Origin: Cenarchaeum symbiont of Oopsacas minuta
Lineage (GTDB): Archaea; Thermoproteota; Nitrososphaeria; Nitrososphaerales; Nitrosopumilaceae
Length of the DNA: 64,000 bases
Assembly (NCBI GenBank): GCA_029948415.1
Contig: JAJIZT010000004.1
Coordinates: 1 to 64,000 of the forward strand
Direction of reading: 5' to 3'
The notes under the pieces are model-generated. The model saw only the letters and a program-made list of their open reading frames with translations. It was not told the origin of the DNA and did no database searches. The position numbers and the translations under genes are program-made. Shown piece after piece: positions 45,395 to 54,546 of the stretch (positions are counted from its first letter, which is position 1; every line of letters begins with the position of its first letter).

Positions 45395-46090
45395 TTGAAG
45401 ATCTCTAAAGTGGTAATATATGATGAACCTACCGTGCCGCAGATACATTCTGATAGACTGGGCATATTTTTGCGCAATGTATTTGATGTGGAGGCTAAAG
45501 TTTGTGATCCATTTTTCCCAAATGTTTTAACAGATATTTCATCATGCATCATAAATAATACACATCGTCCACTTGAGCGTCAAGTTAGTCAGTTGTCCAC
45601 ATACTCGGTTCCAATGTATGATGGCATATGCTTGCAACAGTTGTTTGCCAAGAATATTCCTCAAGAATATAGGCAAACTGATTGGCTACATGTTGTATTT
45701 ACCGACAAGTTGATTGGTACGTATGATTATGAAACATTACGATATCATGCAAGGGCAATAATTGGATCAAATCCTGCAGTAATATCCACTACAGGCATCA
45801 TCGAGGCACTAGCCAAACCACGTATGTACTATATCGCGCAGATGACCAAAGTACCATATGATGGATGGAATGGTTGGTTAGAGTACGGGGACGAGCGCCT
45901 TGCATATACGGCAAGAGGATATCTCATGCAGGCTTTGGCGTATTATGTTACAGGAGATGCATTTTGCAAAGATCCCAAATGTGTTTTGTATAATGCACAC
46001 TGGCAACATGACCTAATAAAATCACAGATAGAATCTGGAACCATGTGTGAAAAACATGATGTCAGTGTGAGATGCATGATGCGGCTTTAA
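45395..46090 (+). CDS. Conserved archaeal protein, possible DUF6775-type metallopeptidase relative
   Basis: 231 residues from TTG 45395, 11 bp after thi4. Conserved-looking blocks: FTDKLIGTYDYETLRYHARA and a C-terminal Cys/His cluster (CKDPKC, NAHWQHDLIKSQ, MCEKH) that could bind zinc. No HExxH. From memory it resembles the archaeal DUF6775 family, annotated as a putative metallopeptidase; I cannot confirm this. Co-transcription with thi4 is likely. Confidence 0.65.
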   Translation: MKISKVVIYDEPTVPQIHSDRLGIFLRNVFDVEAKVCDPFFPNVLTDISSCIINNTHRPLERQVSQLSTYSVPMYDGICLQQLFAKNIPQEYRQTDWLHVVFTDKLIGTYDYETLRYHARAIIGSNPAVISTTGIIEALAKPRMYYIAQMTKVPYDGWNGWLEYGDERLAYTARGYLMQALAYYVTGDAFCKDPKCVLYNAHWQHDLIKSQIESGTMCEKHDVSVRCMMRL

Positions 46091-46128
46091 CGAGATCACT
46101 TAAATTAATCTTGTACAGTATTTGTTTT

Positions 46129-47112
46129 ATGATGGCAGAATCCAATGGAGTCTCTCTTGTAGAGCATAGAGATGTTCCAAAGATATCAAAAAAGAAAACA
46201 AGATACGATGTAATTATAATTGGTGCAGGTCCGGCAGGGTATACAGCTGGTATTTACTGCTCTCGAGCTCGCTATGAGACGCTCATAATATCAGGTGTTC
46301 TGCCTGGCGGACAGCTTGTAAATACTACAGAGGTTGAAAACTATCCTGGATTTGCCAAAGGCATAATGGGGCCAGATCTCATGATCGATATGAAAGCACA
46401 AGCAGAAAGAATGGGCACGTTCATAGTTGACGATGAAGTCGTAAACGTAGATTTTAGAGAAAAACCTTTCAAAGTATTAACAGCAGAAGAAGAGTACGAG
46501 GGACGTGCAGTCATAATATGCACAGGTGCCAATCCAAGAAAGCTTGGCGTAAAGGGTGAGGCAGAGCTATCTGGTAAAGGCGTCTCGTATTGTGCCACAT
46601 GCGATGGAGCATTTTTTAGAAACCAAGAGATACTAGTAGTCGGTGGAGGCGATTCTGCCATGGAAGAGGCCACATTTCTTACAAAATTTGCATCAAAGGT
46701 TCATGTATCACACAGACGTGACAAGCTACGCGCTAGTAAGGTAATGCAAGAACACGCATATGATAATCCAAAGATAAAATTCCATCTAAACACCCAAGTT
46801 GAGAGTATTAATGGTGAAAGTAGAGTTAGCAACGTGGTTCTCAAAAACTCAAATGGTGAGAGAGAGACATTAAACATCGGTGGCGTCTTTGTTGCCATCG
46901 GACATATACCAAATACAGAAATGTTTGTAGGTCAGATAGATATGGACAAACAGGGATATATTTTACAAAAAGATCACACGCAGACTAGTATCACAGGTAT
47001 CTTTACGGCAGGTGATGTTCATGATTCAAGGTATAGACAAGCAGTAACTGCTGCAGGGTTTGGTTGCATGGCTGCCTTGGATGTAGACAGATATCTTGAA
47101 GAAAATCCTTAA
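46129..47112 (+). CDS. trxB: Thioredoxin reductase
   Basis: About 327 residues from ATG 46129, 25 nt after TTAAATTAA (leaderless). It has an FAD motif VIIIGAGPAGYTAGIY, redox-active CATC in YCATCDGAFF, and an NADPH-binding VVGGGDSAMEEATFL. The N-terminal ~25 residues (SLVEHRDVPKISKKK) are an extension. It feeds electrons to thioredoxin for MsrB and peroxidases. The stop overlaps the convergent cysteine synthase stop (TTAA). Confidence 0.94.
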   Translation: MMAESNGVSLVEHRDVPKISKKKTRYDVIIIGAGPAGYTAGIYCSRARYETLIISGVLPGGQLVNTTEVENYPGFAKGIMGPDLMIDMKAQAERMGTFIVDDEVVNVDFREKPFKVLTAEEEYEGRAVIICTGANPRKLGVKGEAELSGKGVSYCATCDGAFFRNQEILVVGGGDSAMEEATFLTKFASKVHVSHRRDKLRASKVMQEHAYDNPKIKFHLNTQVESINGESRVSNVVLKNSNGERETLNIGGVFVAIGHIPNTEMFVGQIDMDKQGYILQKDHTQTSITGIFTAGDVHDSRYRQAVTAAGFGCMAALDVDRYLEENP

Positions 47113-48116
47113 TTTTCCAAGTATGCAATATTTGATAAATGCTTTGCCTTTTGCAGCTCTGCATTAAACTCATCATGGTTCATTATGTTTTGTTCCTTGT
47201 ATACACTTTTGAATTTTCTGCCATCATCTGCAAATATTCCAACAATACAATTTTCATCTCTTGTTATATTGTATTTTTGCATACATTTGTAGACTGCTGC
47301 CGAAGATGGACTGATAAGCAGGTTGTCTTTATTACATACTGTTTTTACGACACCAAATGCCTCTGCGTTTGTAACCGAGACCCAATCGTCTACGATATCC
47401 TCACGTTTTAAAAATAAATCAGGTTTTGCAGATTCTTCAAAGTTGCGCCAACCCTGTATCAGATGGTTTTTTTGTGGTTGGCAACCGATTATTTTGATAT
47501 TTGGATTTTTCTCCTTTAGATACGTTCCAACACCAGTTATAGTTCCTCCAGTTCCAACTCCAGTAAAAAAATGTGTAATCTTTCCCTTTGTCTGTTCCCA
47601 TAGTTCAGGACCTGTGCCTCGATAATGTCCCATATAGTTGGCCTCGTTTGCATACTGGTTTGGAGAATAATATGTATCAGGGCGCGAGGATGCAATCGAT
47701 GTAGCAAGTGCTATGCTTTGATCAGTTCCTGCACCAACCTTTGGACATAGATCATCAGAGGTTTCATGGACTTTGGCTCCAAGTCTCTTGATAATGTCTT
47801 TTGTCTCTTGGCTCACCTTTTCGGGTATGACAATCTCAACTTTGTAACCTAGGATATTGGCGATTCCAGTTAAAGCGATTCCTGTGTTGCCCGAGGTTGG
47901 TTCTATTATTATGCTCTTGCCAGCCTCAAGTTTGCCACGTTCTTCACCATCACGAATCATCCAATATGCAGCTCTATCTTTAACCGAACCAAATGGATTG
48001 TTTCCTTCTAGTTTTGCATAAAACATATCTGTAGAATTAGAGAGAGATTCAAGTTTTACAAGTGGCGTATTACCCACGCGAGAGAGATCACCCTTGTCGG
48101 CGATAGTCTGTGCCAT
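47109..48116 (-). CDS. cysK: Cysteine synthase (O-acetylserine/O-phosphoserine sulfhydrylase family)
   Basis: 335 residues, PLP-dependent fold type II: PLP Lys in GSVKDRAAYW, substrate loop TSGNTGIAL, phosphate loop GVGTGGTITGVGTYL and SPSSAAVY. It makes cysteine from an activated serine and sulfide. The start lies 3 bp from the end of tusA, so they form a unit; sulfite reductase, which would supply sulfide, is 3 kb away. The activated serine (acetyl or phospho) is not decided. Confidence 0.92.
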   Translation of the reverse strand: MAQTIADKGDLSRVGNTPLVKLESLSNSTDMFYAKLEGNNPFGSVKDRAAYWMIRDGEERGKLEAGKSIIIEPTSGNTGIALTGIANILGYKVEIVIPEKVSQETKDIIKRLGAKVHETSDDLCPKVGAGTDQSIALATSIASSRPDTYYSPNQYANEANYMGHYRGTGPELWEQTKGKITHFFTGVGTGGTITGVGTYLKEKNPNIKIIGCQPQKNHLIQGWRNFEESAKPDLFLKREDIVDDWVSVTNAEAFGVVKTVCNKDNLLISPSSAAVYKCMQKYNITRDENCIVGIFADDGRKFKSVYKEQNIMNHDEFNAELQKAKHLSNIAYLEN

Positions 48117-48118
48117 AT

Positions 48119-48355
48119 CTATTTCACCTTTTTGATGGAGAATTTTATTACTCCGTCATCTTTTTTTTCCATACCAAGTAATTCATGTCCACTTTTTGTC
48201 ACCCAACGTGAAATATCATCCTCAGCTGCTGGATCATCTGCAAGTACCAAAAGTTTTTCACCCACCTGCATTCGTTCTATCTCGATCTTTGTTCTAAATA
48301 CAGGTTCTGGACAAAAGAGACCTACAGCATCAAGTGTTTTTATATCTTCAGACAT
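48119..48355 (-). CDS. tusA: TusA-family sulfur carrier
   Basis: 78 residues with LFCPEPVFRTKIEI, the CPxP signature whose Cys carries persulfide. TusA-like proteins hand sulfur to tRNA thiolation, Moco or other acceptors. Directly upstream of cysteine synthase, with two tandem rhodaneses in the window as possible donors. Confidence 0.92.
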   Translation of the reverse strand: MSEDIKTLDAVGLFCPEPVFRTKIEIERMQVGEKLLVLADDPAAEDDISRWVTKSGHELLGMEKKDDGVIKFSIKKVK

Positions 48356-48486
48356 TACAAAATATTATACTTTATCTATATTAAAATCTATACTGACATG
48401 GGGATTTTTTCATTGTTACAGCTCAATTTCATGCACGATATTGGATAAAATATCCAAGTCAAGAGTCCATATTATAATACACAACT

Positions 48487-49218
48487 TTATCGAAATAGAT
48501 CTTCGCTACGTGTCCGCAGTAAATCGCTAGAATCACACTCAGTACTCTCGTACACATATCCTCGTACGATGGTTATAGGCGAACCCGTGGTCTTTTTGGA
48601 TACAAGTTCAGCAGCAGCACATATTTGATCTGCTACAGCTATGGCGGTAACTCGTAATGTGCGACCAAACGAATCTTGCATTCCAGTATAATCTACTATT
48701 GGTCGGATGCCAGCAGACCCTATCGCACAGTCAGTCTGCCCCATACGAAACGGTCGTCCAAACGTGTCAGATATAATTACGGCGATATTTTTACCTGTCT
48801 TCTCTAAAATTGATCTGCGTAATCGTGCAGCAGAGGCATCAGAATCTATCGGCAAAAGTGTAGCACATCCTGGCTGTACATTACTCTCATCTATTCCTGC
48901 ATTTGCACAAACGAGTCCAGAATTTGTCTCCATTATAAGAATGCCCGAACGCATACGCACTATGCGCGATGACTCATCTAGTATGAGCTGTACTATGCGC
49001 GAATCTTTGCCATATGCAGATGCAATTCCAGATGCAAGTCCTGTTGGTTTTACAGAGTCAAGAGATATCATTCTACCTTCTTGTTTTGAGATTATTTTTT
49101 GCGATATGACAACTATATCTCCGTTCTGTATTGAAAGCAGATCTTTGGCAGATTCTATAATATTTTGCCCCTCTACAATCTCCCCATCAATATGTACGGG
49201 TAATACCTCTATGCTCAT
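48487..49218 (-). CDS. cofE: Coenzyme F420:L-glutamate ligase
   Basis: 243 residues. CofE hallmarks: ISQKIISKQEGR, ISDTFGRPFR and the GSAGI stretch. It adds glutamates to F420-0 with GTP. cofC and cofD lie 30 kb upstream. About 130 bp between this and tusA hold no feature I can name. Confidence 0.94.
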   Translation of the reverse strand: MSIEVLPVHIDGEIVEGQNIIESAKDLLSIQNGDIVVISQKIISKQEGRMISLDSVKPTGLASGIASAYGKDSRIVQLILDESSRIVRMRSGILIMETNSGLVCANAGIDESNVQPGCATLLPIDSDASAARLRRSILEKTGKNIAVIISDTFGRPFRMGQTDCAIGSAGIRPIVDYTGMQDSFGRTLRVTAIAVADQICAAAELVSKKTTGSPITIVRGYVYESTECDSSDLLRTRSEDLFR

Positions 49219-49249
49219 GTGATACAGTTTTTATGCTCAAAGATGTGTT

Positions 49250-49897
49250 TTACTGTTTGTTTTGGCGTAATGGTTTGCCATAATGATCTTCAATTATGTC
49301 TATTATCTGCAAGAGATCTTTTTCTTTAATGATATTATCAGCAAGACGCTGCACCTGCTCTTGTGCCCTGTATGCAATTCCCAAGCCACATATATCAAAT
49401 AGATTCAAATCATTTGCACCATCCACTGTAACGACTATGTTTTCAGGTTTTTCTTTCCATTCAGATATCTTTTGTAACGCAGGTTTTGCTTTATCAGAGT
49501 CGACGTTTATCTTTACGCCGTCAAGTTTGTCATCATTAAACAAGAGCTCATTTGAATAAATATAATCTAAATCTAGTTCGTTTTTTAGTCGGTCAGTCAT
49601 GATTGTAAACCCACCAGATACTGCCATTAGTTTCCATCCGGCGTTCTTTAAGATAGAACAGGCCTCACGTGCTCCCGGCATGAGTGGAAGTAGATCAGCC
49701 ACTTTTTTACATTCTGTATACGATATACCACGTAGTTCTTCCACACGCATACGTAACCCTTTTTCCCAGTTTATGCTACCAGAGATCCCTTTTTTTGTAA
49801 TCTCCCATATGTGATCTCCTTTTCCGATCGTCTCAGCTAAAATTGGCAGATATTCAGCATCAAAGAGAACCCCTTCTACATCAAAAATGGCCAACAA
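49250..49897 (-). CDS. serB: HAD phosphatase, phosphoserine-phosphatase-like
   Basis: 215 residues from TTG 49897. HAD motif I is FDVEGVLFD: the nucleophile Asp is kept but the usual second Asp (DxD) is Glu. Motif II is AVSGG, and motif III-IV Lys and VDGANDL are present. A cap domain sits after motif I. It most resembles SerB; the DxE change may shift specificity, so phosphoserine is likely but not proven. Promoter-side gap to 50008 is about 110 bp. Confidence 0.75.
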   Translation of the reverse strand: MLAIFDVEGVLFDAEYLPILAETIGKGDHIWEITKKGISGSINWEKGLRMRVEELRGISYTECKKVADLLPLMPGAREACSILKNAGWKLMAVSGGFTIMTDRLKNELDLDYIYSNELLFNDDKLDGVKINVDSDKAKPALQKISEWKEKPENIVVTVDGANDLNLFDICGLGIAYRAQEQVQRLADNIIKEKDLLQIIDIIEDHYGKPLRQNKQ

Positions 49898-50007
49898 TCT
49901 TTAACATGCCATTTTAAGACTGATTAATAATGTTAGCTATATGACTCCATATATACAATATAGCGTTTTTATGATTCGAATAGTTACCAATAAATCACGC
50001 TATAGAG

Positions 50008-50304
50008 GTGTTACAAATATTGAATGATATAGGATACAAATATGAAGTGGATGTAATAAAGACCGACAATACACAAAAAATCACTCCCGAGGTAAAAGAG
50101 TCTTTAAAGTCAGCTGGAATGGTAGATGATAAAGGGAAATTAAAGATCAAAGGTGTGAGTGCCAAAATGCTAAAACGCATGAAACAAGAGTACGTGAAAT
50201 GCCCTGTACTAAAGGATGAGATACAGTTTGTCCAGTGTTTTGTATGTCCCAATTTTCAGAGTAGGGTGATGGGATCCATCCTCTGTAAAGGCAACAAGCT
50301 GTAA
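50008..50304 (+). CDS. Small cysteine-containing protein, unknown function
   Basis: 98 residues from GTG 50008. A basic helical middle (KIKGVSAKMLKRMKQEYVKC) leads to a cysteine set C-x11-C-x2-C-x12-C (CPVLKDEI, QCFVCPNF, ILCKG), a plausible zinc or Fe-S site. Soluble. No family recognised. A MITE begins 5 bp after the stop codon. Confidence 0.65.
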   Translation: MLQILNDIGYKYEVDVIKTDNTQKITPEVKESLKSAGMVDDKGKLKIKGVSAKMLKRMKQEYVKCPVLKDEIQFVQCFVCPNFQSRVMGSILCKGNKL

Positions 50305-50308
50305 AATC

Positions 50309-50389
50309 GTACAAGGTCAGCTACTCTATAATTTTGTGCGTAAATCTAGAACTTTCTTGATAATTATAGGCAGGGACGTGATCTCATAT
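50309..50389 (+). mobile_element. IS66-related MITE, copy A
   Basis: 81 bp with imperfect inverted ends GTACAAGGTCA / TGATCTCATAT and the family interior GAACTTTCTTGATAATTATA and GGCAGGGACG. It lies between a small gene and proS, about 48 bp before the proS start; the proS TATA (ATAATACAT) is just outside. Confidence 0.85.
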
Positions 50390-50436
50390 GTCTTTATTTT
50401 GCAAAGGCTCATAATACATGGTAGCATGTATCAAGC

Positions 50437-51903
50437 GTGAGCAAAGAGGAGATCGGCATTACGGCCTCCAAAAAAGACAATTTTAGCGAATGGTACACGC
50501 AGGTAGTTTTAAAATCCAAACTAGCTGATTATGCACCTGTAAAAGGACTCATCGTGTTACGGCCTGATGGTTATTCGATATGGGAGTCACTAAAATCTTC
50601 ACTTGATAAAAAACTTGGACGCCGTGGAGTTGGAAATGGATTTTTACCCACACTTATACCAGAGTCGCTTCTTGCCAAGGAAAAGAAACATTTTGCTGGA
50701 TTTGATCCAGAAGTATTTTGGGTTACACATTCCGGTAAAGAAGAGATTGGAGACAAGCTTGCCTTACGACCTACTTCGGAGACTTTGGCATACACGATGT
50801 ATTCGAGATGGATAAAGAGTTGGCGTGATCTACCACTTCGCATAAATTTTTGGAATACTGCATTACGTGCAGAGATAAAAGCCACAAAACCATTTTTGCG
50901 CACGTCCGAATTTTTATGGCAAGAAGGACATACTGTTCATACAGACAGCAAAGATGCAAAAGATGAAGCTGATGCAATAATGAACATATACATAGAGACT
51001 GTAGAGAATGAACTTGCCATACCGGTGATCACTGGTAGAAAAAGCGAAAAAGAGCAGTTTGTTGGTGCAGAATACACCATAACAATGGAGTCCATGATGC
51101 CAGATGGTCGTGCCCTACAGATGGGTACATCTCACTTTTTGGGCCAAAATTTTTCAAAACCATTTGAGGTAAAATATGCAGACAAGGACAATGTCGAGAA
51201 ATTTGCATGGCAGACATCATGGGGTGTTTCATGGAGACTTTTAGGAGCTATGATTATGGTTCATGGAGATGATCATGGGCTAATCTTACCCCCAAAGATG
51301 GCTCCAATTCAGACGGTCATAATACCCATCTATTATTCAAAACAAGATGAGATGGCAGTTATCTCAAAGGCAGAACAGATGCATAAAGAGATCTCAGGGA
51401 TCGGAGTACGTGTACACATAGACAGAAGGGAAGGCATGACGCCAGGATTCAAGTATCATGATTGGGAGATGCGCGGGGTTCCATTGCGCATAGAGATTGG
51501 GCCAAGAGATTTGAAAGATGATAAATCAATATTTGCAAAGAGGACAGGTGGTAAAGAAAAGATTCCACTCAAAGATACAGCTAGTCATGTAAAAACAGCA
51601 CTAGATACAATCCAATCTGAGATGCTAAAAGCTGCAAGGACTATACTCTATGAAAATATGCACGATGCTACAACATATCAAGAATTCAAGTCGATACTTG
51701 GAATAAAAGATGATTTGGTTCGGGGTGGAGGATTTTTGCGATCCCCGTGGTGTGGTAAAACTATTTGTGAAGATGCAATAAAAGAAGAGACTGGGGCAGA
51801 GATTCGTGTCATACCAAACGATGAACATGTTTTAGATGATGCCAAATGTGTATACTGTGGCAAAGATGCAGAACATATGCCACTTTTTGCAAGAGGTTAC
51901 TAG
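50437..51903 (+). CDS. proS: Prolyl-tRNA synthetase, archaeal/eukaryotic type
   Basis: 488 residues from GTG 50437, about 25 nt after ATAATACAT (leaderless). Class II motifs: RPTSETLAYTMYSRW, RTSEFLWQEGHT, and the C-terminal zinc-binding domain CVYCGKDAE ending in the family's aromatic tail (FARGY). It charges tRNA-Pro. Confidence 0.95.
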   Translation: MSKEEIGITASKKDNFSEWYTQVVLKSKLADYAPVKGLIVLRPDGYSIWESLKSSLDKKLGRRGVGNGFLPTLIPESLLAKEKKHFAGFDPEVFWVTHSGKEEIGDKLALRPTSETLAYTMYSRWIKSWRDLPLRINFWNTALRAEIKATKPFLRTSEFLWQEGHTVHTDSKDAKDEADAIMNIYIETVENELAIPVITGRKSEKEQFVGAEYTITMESMMPDGRALQMGTSHFLGQNFSKPFEVKYADKDNVEKFAWQTSWGVSWRLLGAMIMVHGDDHGLILPPKMAPIQTVIIPIYYSKQDEMAVISKAEQMHKEISGIGVRVHIDRREGMTPGFKYHDWEMRGVPLRIEIGPRDLKDDKSIFAKRTGGKEKIPLKDTASHVKTALDTIQSEMLKAARTILYENMHDATTYQEFKSILGIKDDLVRGGGFLRSPWCGKTICEDAIKEETGAEIRVIPNDEHVLDDAKCVYCGKDAEHMPLFARGY

Positions 51904-51940
51904 CAAGGCGAATATATACAACTAGATATTCTGCATTTTT

Positions 51941-53251
51941 ATGGCATTACTTGAACCAAATCTAGAGACCAAATTATTAAAAGATTTTGAGCGCATACGT
52001 GCCACCACAATTAATCTTGTAAAAACGTTAGAGTATGACGACTATGTAATTCAAACTGCACCATATACGAGTCCCCCAAAGTGGCACATTGGACATACAA
52101 GCTGGATATATGAGGCAATAATGAACAAGATTGATTCAAAATGTGAGTTTTATTCTGCAGAGTTTTCCAAATACTTGAACTCGTATTATCAACAATATGG
52201 TAAACCACATAATAAAGCAGAACGTGGTATAATGTCAAGACCCACCATAAATCAAATATTCGAGTATTCTGAAATTGTCAACAAACGTGTCAGAGATTTT
52301 GTGACATCGCATGATATAGATGCAAAGATTATCAAATTATTAACCATTGGATTACACCATGAATGTCAACATCAAGAACTGCTTGTATACGATCTGCAAC
52401 ATATGTTGGCAGAAAAATACAAGCCAATACAAAAAAACAACTCTCCTCAATCTATGCATGTTGATTCACAAAAAACAGTGTACATGGATGGCGGTACATA
52501 CCGTATGGGATACAATGGTAAAAAATTTTGTTATGATATCGAACTGCCAGAACACAATGTGTATCTCGAAGATTATCGTATCGACGCGTTTCCAGTTACA
52601 TGTGGACAATATGTTGAATTTATCAATGACGCAGGTTACAAGAATTTTAGATATTGGCTTGCAGACGGATGGGAAAAAGTAAATGAAAATGGATGGAGTT
52701 GTCCAATGTATTGGACAAAATTAGACGGGAAATGGCACGTACGTGATTTTGCAGGGTTGCGACCAATTGATCCTGATGAACCAGTCTGTAACGTAAGCTA
52801 TTACGAGGCTAGCGCATATTGCAAGTGGGCAGATAAGAGACTGCCAACAGAAGCCGAATGGGAAAAAGCTGCAGTCTTTGATTCAGACAAGGATTGTAAG
52901 AGAGAGTATCCATGGGGAGTACAAGCACCTGATTCAACAAGAGCAAATCTATTAGAGTCTTACATATGGAAACCCTCACGTATAGGATCATATCCGTCTA
53001 GTTCAAGTCCATCAGGATGCGAGCAGATGATTGGAGACGTGTGGGAGTGGACATCATCCGAGTTTATCGGATATCCAAGATTCAAGTCTGAATTTGACGA
53101 ATATAATGACAAATGGTTTACAGGTCAAAAAGTTCTCAGAGGTGGCTCATTTGGTACTCCAAGTATGTCGGTGCGTTCAAGCTATAGAAATTTTTTCAGA
53201 CTAGATGAGAGATGGATGTTTGCAGGATTCCGATGCGCTCAAGATGTTTAG
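51941..53251 (+). CDS. egtB: Ergothioneine synthase EgtB-like sulfoxide synthase
   Basis: 436 residues, ATG 51941. N-terminal DinB-like domain with HIGHTSW (H49, H52) and HHECQHQEL (H140, H144); these match the three iron His of EgtB (H51, H134, H138 in the mycobacterial enzyme). The C-terminal half is an FGE/sulfatase-modifying fold (MDGGTYRMGY, VSYYEASAYCKWADKRLPTE, GDVWEWTSSE, VLRGGSFGT). EgtB joins trimethylhistidine (hercynine) to a thiol with O2. Its fused relative OvoA has a methyltransferase tail; here the methyltransferase is separate (egtD, convergent, 4-bp overlap), supporting EgtB. The thiol may be cysteine, as no gamma-glutamylcysteine gene is seen. Confidence 0.88.
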   Translation: MALLEPNLETKLLKDFERIRATTINLVKTLEYDDYVIQTAPYTSPPKWHIGHTSWIYEAIMNKIDSKCEFYSAEFSKYLNSYYQQYGKPHNKAERGIMSRPTINQIFEYSEIVNKRVRDFVTSHDIDAKIIKLLTIGLHHECQHQELLVYDLQHMLAEKYKPIQKNNSPQSMHVDSQKTVYMDGGTYRMGYNGKKFCYDIELPEHNVYLEDYRIDAFPVTCGQYVEFINDAGYKNFRYWLADGWEKVNENGWSCPMYWTKLDGKWHVRDFAGLRPIDPDEPVCNVSYYEASAYCKWADKRLPTEAEWEKAAVFDSDKDCKREYPWGVQAPDSTRANLLESYIWKPSRIGSYPSSSSPSGCEQMIGDVWEWTSSEFIGYPRFKSEFDEYNDKWFTGQKVLRGGSFGTPSMSVRSSYRNFFRLDERWMFAGFRCAQDV

Positions 53252-54267
53252 GTTGCTAGTGTAAGTGAAAAAAGATCATCTTTATCATGCCACATATTTT
53301 CAACTCTCATACCTGCCTGAGAAAGCATATGCTTTATTGCGTTTGACGTGTATTTGAACGAATTTTCCGTATGTACTAGCTCGCCTTTTTCAAAGACGGG
53401 GCATATGTTGGATTTTGGTATAGATACAACCTGTTTTTGTATGGATTTTAAGTACATGTTGATACACATATTTTTTTTATCATATACGACATGATGTTCA
53501 AATTGTTTCAAATCAAAGTCTGCTCCAAGCTCTTGATTTATACGTTCTAGTATGTTTTTGTTGAATCTAGCTGTAACTCCAATAGTATCATCATATGCAG
53601 CATGCAGAATCCTGGCGTCTTTTACCAAATCTAGTCCGACTAGAAACATATCTCCCTTGTGCATGCACGAGCGTACCTTTTGTAAAAATGCCAACGCTTC
53701 ACTTGGATTCATGTTACCAAGACTAGATCCCAAAAATGCAAACAAGGTTGGCACGTGTTTGATATTTTTAATCAATTCTAGACCTCCTTCATAAGTATCC
53801 ACAATCCCTTTTACAGTCATGTTTTCATATGTATCAAGTAGAGGTAGGCAATTTTCTCCTATGACCTCAGATATATCAACTGGCATGTATTCGATGTAAC
53901 GTCTACTAGCATCCATCGCATCTAATATCATCTGTGTTTTTATCGATGCTCCACTACCAAGTTCTACAAGACGCATCACATCTCCAAGATGTGTAGCAAG
54001 GTCATCTGTGTGCATGTGAAGAAGTTTCGATTCAGTGCGTGCAATATAATATTCATCAAGATCACAGATCTGCTCAAATAGTTCAGAACCAGCATCATCA
54101 TAAAAAAATTTTGGATAAAGATATTTTGGTAAAGCAGTGAGTCCTTTTGCCACCTCGTGTGCAAACACTTTTTCAGATTCTATAGATCTACGTTTTAGAC
54201 ATTCTAGTCGTTGGTTTATGATGTGGCGTTCATATTCAAGAATCAGTGTCTTTGCATCAGATGTCAA
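53248..54267 (-). CDS. egtD: L-histidine N-alpha-methyltransferase EgtD
   Basis: 339 residues from TTG 54267. Features of EgtD: FYDDAGSELFEQI, a SAM motif VELGSGASIKTQ, FAFLGSSLGNM and the late VHTENSFKYT that supplies histidine-binding Glu and Ser. It trimethylates histidine to hercynine, the EgtB substrate. The two genes are head-to-tail-convergent, so they are not one operon despite the linked pathway. A 279-bp AT-rich gap to the ABC gene holds both promoters and nothing else I can name. Confidence 0.9.
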   Translation of the reverse strand: MTSDAKTLILEYERHIINQRLECLKRRSIESEKVFAHEVAKGLTALPKYLYPKFFYDDAGSELFEQICDLDEYYIARTESKLLHMHTDDLATHLGDVMRLVELGSGASIKTQMILDAMDASRRYIEYMPVDISEVIGENCLPLLDTYENMTVKGIVDTYEGGLELIKNIKHVPTLFAFLGSSLGNMNPSEALAFLQKVRSCMHKGDMFLVGLDLVKDARILHAAYDDTIGVTARFNKNILERINQELGADFDLKQFEHHVVYDKKNMCINMYLKSIQKQVVSIPKSNICPVFEKGELVHTENSFKYTSNAIKHMLSQAGMRVENMWHDKDDLFSLTLAT

Positions 54268-54546
54268 TACAGGCAGGCAAAAATAACATCATAAAACCCT
54301 ATCTCATGTCCTGATGATGACTATTATTTTTAGATCGTTCACATCTAGATGTATCTGTAAAATTGGCATGCATGTTTTTATTTTAAAAAATGATATTGAT
54401 CGTCGATAAGATACTGTCTTGTTTTCGATATTTTTCGAAACTGTCACTTTAATCATATGATCTGCAACATAATTGCAATTATACGCAAGAGTAAGTCATA
54501 TCCACATTTGGTATTCTTGATATAACCGTAATTTCATATTGCACTT

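Noticed and set aside
51941-53251. OvoA (5-histidylcysteine sulfoxide synthase) as the identity of the DinB-FGE protein
   Set aside because: OvoA carries a C-terminal methyltransferase domain; this protein ends after the FGE fold and has a separate EgtD partner.
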